A stretch of 5,383 nt of DNA from Pseudomonadota bacterium (GTDB taxonomy: Bacteria > Pseudomonadota > Alphaproteobacteria > Rhizobiales > Beijerinckiaceae): positions 1-5,383 of the forward strand of contig JAJXZN010000179.1 in the NCBI GenBank assembly GCA_021780015.1, in the 5' to 3' direction. A program made the translations under genes and the position numbers. Numbering within the stretch: position 1 is the first letter of the stretch; each line of letters starts with the position of its first letter. The notes below the pieces were generated by a model. The model saw only the letters and a list, made by a program, of their open reading frames with translations, searched no databases and had not been told where the DNA came from. Positions 1 to 5,109 of the stretch are shown here, in pieces.

Positions 1-819
1 GCCGCGATTGACCTCGATTCCGGCGCGTTTCGCCAAAGCGGCATTGGGCCGGATGCCCGCGGCCATCACGACGAGCGTTGCCGGGATGATCGTGCCGTCG
101 GCGAGTTCGACCCCCTCGACCTTGCGCGCGCCAAGGATCGCTTTGGTATTGGCTTTGGTGAGAACCTTGATGCCGCGCGCTTCGACCGCCTGCTGCAGAA
201 GATAGCCGGCAGCAGAATCGAGCTGGCGCTCCATCAGCGTCGGCATCAGATGCAGCACGGTCACGTCCATGCCGTGCGACTGAAGCCCGGCGGCCGCTTC
301 AAGGCCGAGCAGGCCGCCGCCGATGACCACGGCCTTCGACCGCGATTGCGCGGCGAGCAGCATGGCATTCACGTCGTCGAGGTCGCGGAAACTCAGGACG
401 CCGGCGAGATCATTGCCCGGTACCGGCAGGATGATGGGCGTCGAGCCGGTCGCGATAACGAGTCTGTCGTAACTTTCGGTCACGCCATGATCCGAGGTGA
501 CGGTCTTGGCCGCGCGATCGATCGCGACGATCTTGTGGCCTTTGTAGAGCGTGATGCCGTTCTTGATGTACCAGCCATCGCCGTGAATAACGATCTGCTC
601 GTAATCCTTTTCGCCGGAGAGCACGGGCGAGAGCATGATGCGGTCGTAATTGACGCGCGGCTCGGCGTTGAAGATCGTGATCTTGTAACGGTCGGGCGCT
701 TCGTCGATCAGGTGTTCCAGCATGCGGCCGGGCGCCATGCCGTTGCCGATGACAACGAGGCGCAAAGGCGCGTCGGGTGTTGCCTGTGAATATTCGTCGT
801 CTTGATACATGAGAAACAT
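1..819 (-). CDS. NirB/Flp-like FAD-dependent NAD(P)H oxidoreductase, N-terminal part (3' end outside window)
   Basis: The reading frame is open from ATG 819 through position 1 (273 codons, no stop), so the C-terminus is missing. It belongs to the two-dinucleotide-fold disulfide-oxidoreductase-like flavoproteins that form the N-terminal half of NAD(P)H nitrite reductase NirB and stand alone as Flp in Bradyrhizobium-type nitrate operons. Visible motifs are the FAD-binding GNGMAPG (residues 25-31), the NirB-like NYDRIMLSPVLSGE (57-70), ATGS (123-126), the NAD(P)-binding GGGLLGLE (167-174) and AAGIRPN (253-259). By family knowledge it takes electrons from NAD(P)H in the cytoplasm. By inference from position it passes them to a nitrate/nitrite reductase encoded further on and perhaps to the globin just upstream. 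It starts 5 bp after the globin stop, suggesting coupled translation. ATG 810 (three codons in) is an equally possible start; neither has a strong ribosome binding site. Whether a sirohaem domain follows, which would separate NirB from Flp, cannot be seen here. Confidence 0.9.
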   Translation of the reverse strand, partial: MFLMYQDDEYSQATPDAPLRLVVIGNGMAPGRMLEHLIDEAPDRYKITIFNAEPRVNYDRIMLSPVLSGEKDYEQIVIHGDGWYIKNGITLYKGHKIVAIDRAAKTVTSDHGVTESYDRLVIATGSTPIILPVPGNDLAGVLSFRDLDDVNAMLLAAQSRSKAVVIGGGLLGLEAAAGLQSHGMDVTVLHLMPTLMERQLDSAAGYLLQQAVEARGIKVLTKANTKAILGARKVEGVELADGTIIPATLVVMAAGIRPNAALAKRAGIEVNRG

Positions 820-824
820 CCGCT

Positions 825-1247
825 TCAAGCGTCGGACGGCGCAGTGGCCGCGGCGATCATCGTGTTGCTCAGAAGCCCGTAGGCGGTATGCCAGGCCTCG
901 GCGGTTTCGGCTGTGAAGGCCTCGCCGAGGCCTTGCTTCAGCGTCCAGAGCAGGGCTGCGCCAACCGGCGCGTAGTGCTCCGGCTCGACGCCATAATCCG
1001 CGTGCCGGACCGCCAGCGCCTTGACGGCCGGTAGAACGTCGTCCAGCCGGTCGAGGCTGCGCACGACCGTGCCGAGCGCTGCCATCAGCTTGCGGCCTTG
1101 ATCTTCCAGGTCGCTCTTGAAGAGCGGCCTGACGTCCGGCGCGATCTGGAAAAGCCGCGCGTAAAACAATGTCGCGGCTTCGTCGGCGATCGGCGCGACT
1201 TTGGCGAAGCTCGATTGTACAAGGCTGATTTGTTCAGGGGTCATCAT
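825..1247 (-). CDS. Single-domain bacterial haemoglobin (Vitreoscilla/flavohaemoglobin-type globin)
   Basis: This is a complete 140-residue protein, the usual length for a single-domain globin, with no FAD/NAD reductase domain attached. Expected haem-pocket residues can be placed by comparison with flavohaemoglobin Hmp: B10 Tyr29 (LFYARLF), CD1 Phe43 (PLFKSD), probable E7 Gln50, proximal F8 His82 (VRHADYGVEPEHY) and Tyr92 in the PEHY segment. The family binds O2 and NO. In nitrate-assimilation operons a globin of this kind (Bjgb) is implicated in removing NO produced from nitrite, and that role is inferred here from its place between narK and the flavoprotein. GGGAG at 1256-1252 precedes a double ATG; it lies 4 nt from the first ATG and 7 nt from the second (1244), so a 139-residue product is possible. 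The flavoprotein starts 5 bp after the stop. The small membrane protein gene ends 24 bp upstream. Confidence 0.93.
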   Translation of the reverse strand: MMTPEQISLVQSSFAKVAPIADEAATLFYARLFQIAPDVRPLFKSDLEDQGRKLMAALGTVVRSLDRLDDVLPAVKALAVRHADYGVEPEHYAPVGAALLWTLKQGLGEAFTAETAEAWHTAYGLLSNTMIAAATAPSDA

Positions 1248-1271
1248 TGATCTCCCGATTGCGGCGCGCGC

Positions 1272-1433
1272 TCAATGCTTTCCGGGAAAGCCGCCGAGGC
1301 CGTGGAAGGTCATGAACAGCGAATAGGCGCTGACGGCGATGGCGACCGCCATTTCGAAGGAGAGAAAGGCGACGCCGTATTTGTACCAGGGCTCAAAAGG
1401 TCCTTTGGCCGATGATTGTGCGGGCATGTGCAT
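1272..1433 (-). CDS. Small single-pass membrane protein of unknown function (53 aa)
   Basis: I do not recognise this protein. The frame runs on upstream to an ATG at 1463, but the ATG at 1433 is preferred because a perfect GGAGG lies 5 nt before it. The 53-residue product has a short polar N-terminus with a PFEPWYKYG segment (residues 12-20) and one hydrophobic stretch at about residues 21-43 (AFLSFEMAVAIAVSAYSLF is its core). It ends in a short Gly/His/Lys tail, GLGGFPGKH. There is no cleavage site, so it looks like a one-helix inner-membrane protein. It starts 36 bp after narK and ends 24 bp before the globin gene, so it sits inside the presumed narK transcription unit. A role as a partner of NarK, or as a membrane anchor for the globin or flavoprotein, is only a guess from location. 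A chance ORF is less likely because of the ribosome site, the membrane helix and the fit in the operon. Confidence 0.75.
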   Translation of the reverse strand: MHMPAQSSAKGPFEPWYKYGVAFLSFEMAVAIAVSAYSLFMTFHGLGGFPGKH

Positions 1434-1438
1434 AGAGA

Positions 1439-1443
1439 CCTCC
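1439..1443 (-). promoter_or_regulatory. Ribosome binding site fixing the start of the 53-aa protein
   Basis: GGAGG on the minus strand, 5 nt from the ATG at 1433. It decides for the 53-residue start over the longer 63-codon frame opening at 1463, which has no comparable site. Confidence 0.8.
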
Positions 1444-1469
1444 GTCTGGATTTGACGTTGCAAGGCGGC

Positions 1470-2777
1470 TCAGGCTTTCTCGACCGCGAGCGCTTCGGTG
1501 AAGATGCCGTGCTCTTCAGGGCGGCGCTCATGCCGCGCGGCCCAGAAGTAGAAGAGGATGAACGGCACGAACATGTAGAGGGCGACGGTCAGGTAGCCCA
1601 TGTGAATGTTCGTGCTCGCCGAGAAGACGAGCGGATAGATGATGCCGGCGGCGGTCGAGATGCCGCCGATGAAGCCCGCCGCGGTGCCGGGGCGGTCGGG
1701 AAACAGCAGCGGAACGAGCGCGAACGTGCCGCCGGTTCCGAAGGAAATGAAAACGCCGAGCGCAACCAGCGTGAGGACGGAGGCATGCAGTGATCCCGTC
1801 ATCCCCGCGAAGGTCAGGCCGCCCATTGCCAACGTGATCAGGATCAAGGCGATGCCGAGCCAATGCAGGCGCGGCGCGTAGGGAAGGGTGCGGGCGATGA
1901 ACGGCAGCGGCGTCCAGCCGTTGCGCTGGAACAGGTCGGACATGAAGCCCGAGAAGGGCCGGAACAGCGAGGCGCAAAAGGATTCGACGGCGGCGAAGGT
2001 TCCGGCGGCAATTTGCAGGCCGGCGACACTGCTGAATCCGAGGGCCAGGATGGCGCCATGAAACCCATGCGTGAAATAGCCCGGCAGCCAGGCATTCATC
2101 GCGATTTCGAGGCCGAAGGACATGGCATAGGCCAGCATCAGCGCGACAGCGATGTAACGGCTCCAGACGAAGGCGGTGCTGCGGAAGTCGCTGCGCCGGC
2201 GTGTGAGGGCGATTTGCTCGGCGTTCCTGGCCGCGCGGCCGCGCAGCAGATACCAGGCTGCGACCACGAGCGCGATGAGGCCGAGCCAAAGGAATGCGGT
2301 ATGATAATCGGTGCCGAAGAGGCGCGGCAGAACCAGCGCGCCCATGCCGGCGCCGACATTGCCGGTCCCCGCATAAAGCCCCTCCGCTGTGCCGATTTCA
2401 TCGGCATTGAACCATTGCGCGACGTGCTGAATGCCGACGACGAAGGAGACGCCGGCGATGGCGACGATGACGCGTTCGGCAAAGAGCAGCGAATAATCCT
2501 GCGTGAAAGCCGAGGCGATCGAAACGAGACCGCAGACGGTGAGGATGACGGCGAACGTGCGCGGCGCGCCGAAACGGTCCGATGCCCAGCCTGCGACGAC
2601 ACGACCGACCGGCGCCATCCAGATCGCCGAGCTCGCCAGAAGGCCGAGCGCCTTGATGCTCAGATGATAATGCGCGGCGATGCTCGGGCTGAAGGCTGCC
2701 GTCGAAAACCACATGAGGAAGCACCAGAAGAAGCCCATGGTCGCGATGACGAGCTGCTCCACCTTATGCGTCTTCAT
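1470..2777 (-). CDS. narK: Nitrate/nitrite transporter, MFS NarK/NNP family
   Basis: This complete 435-residue, very hydrophobic protein has the typical length and about 12 predicted membrane helices of the nitrate-nitrite porter family. Diagnostic features are the MFS motif A-like GRVVAGWASDRFG after helix 2, with Arg59; the NNP signature in helix 5 (YAGTGNVGAGMG, residues 135-146); Arg273 in LFRPFSGFMSD, the second substrate-binding arginine expected in helix 8; and the late signature FGTGGTFALVP (346-356). By family knowledge it imports nitrate and/or exchanges it for nitrite across the inner membrane. Sequence alone does not tell the direction. AGGAG at 2790-2786 lies 8 nt before ATG 2777. 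It is the first gene behind the sigma-54 promoter and the ANTAR leader, so it should be controlled by nitrogen limitation and by nitrate. The gene symbol could equally be given as nasA in some naming systems. Confidence 0.95.
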   Translation of the reverse strand: MKTHKVEQLVIATMGFFWCFLMWFSTAAFSPSIAAHYHLSIKALGLLASSAIWMAPVGRVVAGWASDRFGAPRTFAVILTVCGLVSIASAFTQDYSLLFAERVIVAIAGVSFVVGIQHVAQWFNADEIGTAEGLYAGTGNVGAGMGALVLPRLFGTDYHTAFLWLGLIALVVAAWYLLRGRAARNAEQIALTRRRSDFRSTAFVWSRYIAVALMLAYAMSFGLEIAMNAWLPGYFTHGFHGAILALGFSSVAGLQIAAGTFAAVESFCASLFRPFSGFMSDLFQRNGWTPLPFIARTLPYAPRLHWLGIALILITLAMGGLTFAGMTGSLHASVLTLVALGVFISFGTGGTFALVPLLFPDRPGTAAGFIGGISTAAGIIYPLVFSASTNIHMGYLTVALYMFVPFILFYFWAARHERRPEEHGIFTEALAVEKA

Positions 2778-2844
2778 TCCCTCTGCTCCTCGATGCGTCG
2801 TGGCGCGGTGGGCTGACTGTGTAAGCCGCGCAGCGAATCGTGTT

Positions 2845-2880
2845 CACGCGTGACGCGGTCACGCGCGAAGCGGCCTTCGC
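2845..2880 (-). other. Two back-to-back hairpins in the narK leader (candidate attenuator/Rho-dependent region)
   Basis: On the minus strand GCGAAG (2880-2875), loop GCCG, CTTCGC (2870-2865) forms a perfect 6-bp stem. It is followed at once by CGCGTGAC (2865-2858), centre CGC, GTCACGCG (2854-2847), a perfect 8-bp stem extendable by a G-U and a C-G pair to 2867/2845. The two stems share base 2865. They are the strongest inverted repeats between the ANTAR hairpins and narK, so they are candidates for the structure that NasT overrides. No T-run follows, so they do not look like a standard intrinsic terminator. The second could instead be a DNA operator, since it reads the same on both strands. 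Confidence 0.45.
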
Positions 2881-2916
2881 TGTTGAACCAAAGGGTGTCA
2901 TCGGCTTGGCACGCGT

Positions 2917-2944
2917 CAGCGCTCAGCGCTGCCGGATTGTCCGG
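2917..2944 (-). other. Two small hairpins just after ANTAR hairpin P2
   Basis: CCGGA (2944-2940), CAA, TCCGG (2936-2932) is a perfect 5-bp stem starting 2 nt after hairpin P2. CAGCGC (2931-2926), TGA, GCGCTG (2922-2917) is a perfect 6-bp stem directly adjoining it. Their three-base loops do not match the ANTAR hexaloop. They may belong to the terminator side of the leader switch, but no U-tract follows either one. Confidence 0.35.
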
Positions 2945-2946
2945 AT

Positions 2947-3008
2947 GCGAACCATCGTTAGCTCGCGGGAAACGATGCTGGTGCGAAACCGTCCGCCGTT
3001 AGACGGCT
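2947..3008 (-). promoter_or_regulatory. ANTAR target RNA: two-hairpin NasT antitermination element in the narK leader
   Basis: ANTAR regulators bind paired hairpins with six-base loops in which position 1 is A and position 4 is G. Reading the minus strand, hairpin P1 is AGCCGTCT (3008-3001), loop AACGGC (3000-2995), GGACGGTT (2994-2987), 8 pairs including two G-U pairs. Hairpin P2 is GCGAGCT (2966-2960), loop AACGAT (2959-2954), GGTTCGC (2953-2947), 7 pairs including two G-U pairs. A 20-nt linker separates them. Both loops carry A1 and G4 and share the frame CTAACGnnGG. The element starts about 30 nt after the predicted sigma-54 start site, is co-linear with narK, and lies in the same window as nasT, whose product is the expected ligand. 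Nitrate freeing NasT from NasS and NasT then preventing premature termination is established for this system in other bacteria; its action here is inferred. A competing 5-bp triloop (GCCGT-CTA-ACGGC, 3007-2995) exists at P1. Confidence 0.82.
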
Positions 3009-3050
3009 CGCCGCCGGCGGCAAAAGCTCATGCCGACGCGGGCCTTGATC

Positions 3051-3065
3051 GCAAGACATGTGCCA
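3051..3065 (-). promoter_or_regulatory. Sigma-54 (RpoN) promoter for narK operon
   Basis: Minus strand CTGGCACATGTCTTGCG contains TGGCAC (3065-3060), a 5-nt spacer and TTGC (3054-3051). This is a full match to the core -24/-12 consensus with GG and GC at the required spacing. It predicts a start near 3039 and a leader of about 262 nt before narK. It sits 86 bp past the nasS stop, facing narK. RpoN dependence normally links the operon to nitrogen limitation through NtrC. Confidence 0.85.
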
Positions 3066-3067
3066 GC

Positions 3068-3084
3068 CTTTCGCAGAGCGAAAG
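3068..3084. promoter_or_regulatory. Perfect 7-3-7 palindrome abutting the -24 element
   Basis: On the plus strand CTTTCGC-AGA-GCGAAAG is a perfect inverted repeat whose edge is 2 bp from the TGGCAC of the sigma-54 promoter. It could be an operator for a regulator touching the promoter, or a hairpin ending the upstream nasTS transcript. No T-run follows it in the nasTS direction, which weakens the terminator reading. I cannot assign a factor. Confidence 0.4.
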
Positions 3085-3135
3085 AGCCGAAGTTCTTTGG
3101 TCAGCTGAGCTTGTTGCGAGGCAAAACGCCTAGAT

Positions 3136-3167
3136 GCTGCACATGCGCAGGTCAAAATTTGTGCAGC
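3136..3167. promoter_or_regulatory. Inverted repeat at the nasS 3' end, possible enhancer region
   Basis: Minus strand GCTGCAC (3167-3161) and GTGCAGC (3142-3136) form a perfect 7-bp inverted repeat with an 18-bp spacer. The right arm also belongs to the near-palindrome CTGCGCATGTGCAG (3150-3137, 12 of 14 symmetric). It lies roughly 97 to 128 bp before the predicted start, where sigma-54 activators usually bind, and the half-sites resemble the NtrC half-site TGCAC. The spacing differs from the NtrC consensus (TGCAC-N7-GTGCA), so the NtrC assignment is weak. It could also act as a weak transcript-end structure for nasTS. A shorter palindrome, TTGC-CTC-GCAA (3124-3114), lies between it and the promoter. 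Confidence 0.3.
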
Positions 3168-4375
3168 GCACTCTTCGCTGCCGCATCACCGAGGGCGGGG
3201 ATTTTTCCCGGCACGAAGACGGTCCCGTCGCAGAAGCGATCGGCCGGCATGGCGATCGGCTGAGGCACGGCCTCGAGCGTCCAAGCCGCGTCATGCGCGC
3301 CTTCGTCTTTCCAATCCACGGTTGGCGCCGGAACCTCCATCGCTGCGGCGGCTCCCCGATAAAGATCGGGTCGATAGACGCGTGTGGCGAGATCATGCAG
3401 ATCGACGGCGGGATCGACCAGGCTCCAGCGCCGCATCTCGTTCAGGAACCACAGCCCGTGCGAGCACCAGGGGAAGGTCGAGGCGCCGCGATAAAAGACG
3501 CAGGCGCCATCCCCCATCGCGCCGCCGGGAAGCGAGGCGAGGATGGCGTGGCTGTCGAGCGCGAAATAGCGGCGGCGCGCGAGCAGCGCGGCGGTATAGG
3601 AGGCATTCTCCGGCGCGTCGCAGAATTTCGCCGCGCGCAACAGCGCCCGCAACGCTGCATCCAGCGCTTGCGGCTGTTCCTCTGCCCACCGGGCCCGCAC
3701 GGCGAAGGCTTTTTCCGGTGCGTGCGCCCAGATGTCGTGCGAGGTCGCAATCGTCGCGCCGGCACCAGCGCGCCGCGCCACCTCGCCCCAGGGTGCGCCG
3801 GCGCAAAAGCCCGAAATCTGGCCGCTCGTCAGCGCTTCGACGGCGCGGGCCGGCGGAACGACGGTGAGCTTCACGTCGCGGCCGGCTTCGATGCCCGCCG
3901 TCGCCAGCCAATAACGCAGATAAAGATTATGCGTCGAATAAGCATGGACGATACCGAGCGTCGCATGGCGCGAGCGTAGCACCGCGGCGAGAGCTTCGAC
4001 CGTCGAGAGATCTTTGCGGGCGGCTTGGTCGTGCGTTTCGCGCGCCAGCGCATTGTTGAGCGTGATCGTGCTGCCACGCGCATTGATCGCGGACGGGATG
4101 AGAAGCGGCTGGATGGCTCCCCGCAGGCCGAGCTGCACGGCGAAAGCGAGCGGCGGCACGATCACCGCGGCGTCGAGAAAGCCGAAGGCAAGCTTGTCGG
4201 CAATATTGGCCCAAGACGGTTCGACGAAAAGCTCCGTCTCGACGCCTTCCTCGGCGAAGAAGCCGAATTCATGCGCGACCATCACCGGCGCGCCATCGGT
4301 GAGATGCAGCAGGCCGATGCGCATCTTCGGTGCCGCGGATTTCCGCGCCGCGGACAGCGAGACGATTTCGCTCAT
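3152..4375 (-). CDS. nasS: NasS, cytoplasmic nitrate sensor of the NasS-NasT system (NrtA/CmpA-like)
   Basis: This complete 407-residue protein has the fold and length of NrtA/CmpA-type nitrate-binding proteins, but no signal peptide or lipobox: the N-terminus is MSEIVSLSAARKS. It is therefore expected in the cytoplasm as a sensor, not in the periplasm as a transport component. Family-like segments include HLTDGAPVMVAHEFGFF (residues 24-40), EPSWANIADKLAFG (52-65), GFCAGAPWGEVA (189-200), FPWCSHGLWFLNEM (301-314) and VYRPDLYR (333-340). No ABC permease or ATPase gene is next to it. In characterised systems NasS holds NasT inactive and lets it go when nitrate or nitrite binds. Its ATG overlaps the nasT stop as ATGA (4375-4372), giving coupled, near-equal synthesis, as expected for partners that form a complex. 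GGGAG at 4390-4386, inside nasT, is its likely ribosome site. Confidence 0.93.
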   Translation of the reverse strand: MSEIVSLSAARKSAAPKMRIGLLHLTDGAPVMVAHEFGFFAEEGVETELFVEPSWANIADKLAFGFLDAAVIVPPLAFAVQLGLRGAIQPLLIPSAINARGSTITLNNALARETHDQAARKDLSTVEALAAVLRSRHATLGIVHAYSTHNLYLRYWLATAGIEAGRDVKLTVVPPARAVEALTSGQISGFCAGAPWGEVARRAGAGATIATSHDIWAHAPEKAFAVRARWAEEQPQALDAALRALLRAAKFCDAPENASYTAALLARRRYFALDSHAILASLPGGAMGDGACVFYRGASTFPWCSHGLWFLNEMRRWSLVDPAVDLHDLATRVYRPDLYRGAAAAMEVPAPTVDWKDEGAHDAAWTLEAVPQPIAMPADRFCDGTVFVPGKIPALGDAAAKSALHKF

Positions 4376-4971
4376 GACCGTTTCTCTCCCGCTTTCGGCG
4401 CAGCCTCGATTTCGTGTTCGCGGACAAATTGCGCCACGACCTGAGCCAGCTTGCGATTCTCGTCCATCGCCTTTTTCTGCAGCCAGCGATAGGCTTCAGG
4501 TTCCGTCATTTTACGATGTTTCATCAAAATGGCTTTCGCCCGCTCGATCGCGCGACGCTCTTCGAGGAGCGTTTTGGCGGCGACGAGTTCGGCTTCGACG
4601 TGCCGGTAACGGCGGAAGAGCGCGATGGCCGAGGCCATGATCGGCTTGACGTCCCGCAGCGCGACGCCGGAGAGATTATAAGAGCAGACACCGGCAGCGA
4701 TCGCCTCCTCGGCGAAGCCGATATCGTCGCTGTCGGCGAACATGACGACCGGCTTGTCGGCCGATACCGCACGCACGTCTTCCAGCGTGTCGCGATCCGG
4801 CGACGCCATGTCGACAATGACGAGATCGGGCTTGGTGTTCTCGACGGCTTCGACCAGATTGGCGCCTTCGCGGGCATGCAGCACTTCGGCAAAGCCGGCT
4901 TGAGCGAGCTTTTCTTTCAGCGCCTCGGCGCGCGCGTCGTCACTGTCGATGAGAAGGATTCGAAGTTGCAC
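4372..4971 (-). CDS. nasT: NasT, ANTAR-domain RNA-binding antiterminator
   Basis: This complete 199-residue protein has a receiver-like domain (about 1-120), a coiled-coil linker (about 121-140) and a C-terminal ANTAR domain (about 139-186; ERRAIERAKAILM and EAYRWLQKKAMDENRKL are the hallmark segments). The receiver keeps the acidic pocket (Asp9, Asp11) and Asp54 in VIVDMASPD. It has Ala79 where the switch Thr/Ser should be and Ser101 where the conserved Lys should be, which fits a protein controlled by NasS binding and not by phosphorylation. ANTAR domains bind two-hairpin leader RNAs to block termination, and one such RNA lies ahead of narK in this window. The start is GTG 4971, because an in-frame TAG sits two codons upstream. 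No convincing Shine-Dalgarno sequence precedes it. It is translationally coupled to nasS by the ATGA overlap and divergent from the glutaminase gene. Confidence 0.95.
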   Translation of the reverse strand: MQLRILLIDSDDARAEALKEKLAQAGFAEVLHAREGANLVEAVENTKPDLVIVDMASPDRDTLEDVRAVSADKPVVMFADSDDIGFAEEAIAAGVCSYNLSGVALRDVKPIMASAIALFRRYRHVEAELVAAKTLLEERRAIERAKAILMKHRKMTEPEAYRWLQKKAMDENRKLAQVVAQFVREHEIEAAPKAGEKRS

Positions 4972-5109
4972 GGGCTATGATTCGCTTAGTCCGCGCCGCC
5001 GCGCAAGCCGGTTGCCGAAAGTTTCATCGCGACGCCAAGGCTCAAGATCTATTTCTTTCAGACGACGCATTTTAAGATGGCGCGAATTTATTGAGGGAAG
5101 ATCGGCGGC
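4972..5109. promoter_or_regulatory. Divergent intergenic region between nasT and glutaminase gene
   Basis: This 138-bp gap must hold promoters for both divergent genes. Its half nearest the glutaminase gene is clearly more AT-rich (about 5041-5093), including the near-palindrome CATTTTAAGATG (5068-5079, 10 of 12 symmetric). I find no -24/-12 pair and no convincing -35/-10 pair on either strand. GAGGGAAG (5093-5100) is the likely ribosome site for the plus-strand gene. Confidence 0.5.

Noticed and set aside
250..789. Plus-strand ORF of 179 codons opposite the flavoprotein gene
   Set aside because: It is antisense to a frame with intact FAD and NAD(P) motifs; it shows only scattered His/Arg/Asp-rich sequence.
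1434..1463. Ten-residue N-terminal extension of the small membrane protein (ATG at 1463)
   Set aside because: The GGAGG at 1443-1439 points to ATG 1433, and the longer start lies only 6 bp after the narK stop without a ribosome site of its own.
1863..2816. Long plus-strand ORF (317 codons) opposite narK
   Set aside because: It is antisense to a clear 12-helix transporter, has a charged low-complexity composition typical of GC-rich shadow frames, and has no recognisable motif.
3068..3084. Reading the palindrome as an intrinsic terminator of nasTS
   Set aside because: No T-run follows the stem on the minus strand. It is kept only as a possible operator or weak structure.
2840..3133. Plus-strand ORF of 97 codons in the narK-nasS gap
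   Set aside because: It runs antisense through the sigma-54 promoter and the ANTAR hairpins, which explain the conserved-looking structure better. No ribosome site or known motif.
2958..3155. Minus-strand ORF of 65 codons starting at the nasS stop
   Set aside because: It crosses the -24/-12 promoter, so most of it would lie upstream of the predicted start of the narK transcript. Its composition is unlike a conserved protein.
3134..3979. Plus-strand ORF of 281 codons opposite nasS
   Set aside because: It is a shadow of a well-supported nasS frame, has no ribosome site or domain, and its composition is driven by the opposite strand's codons.
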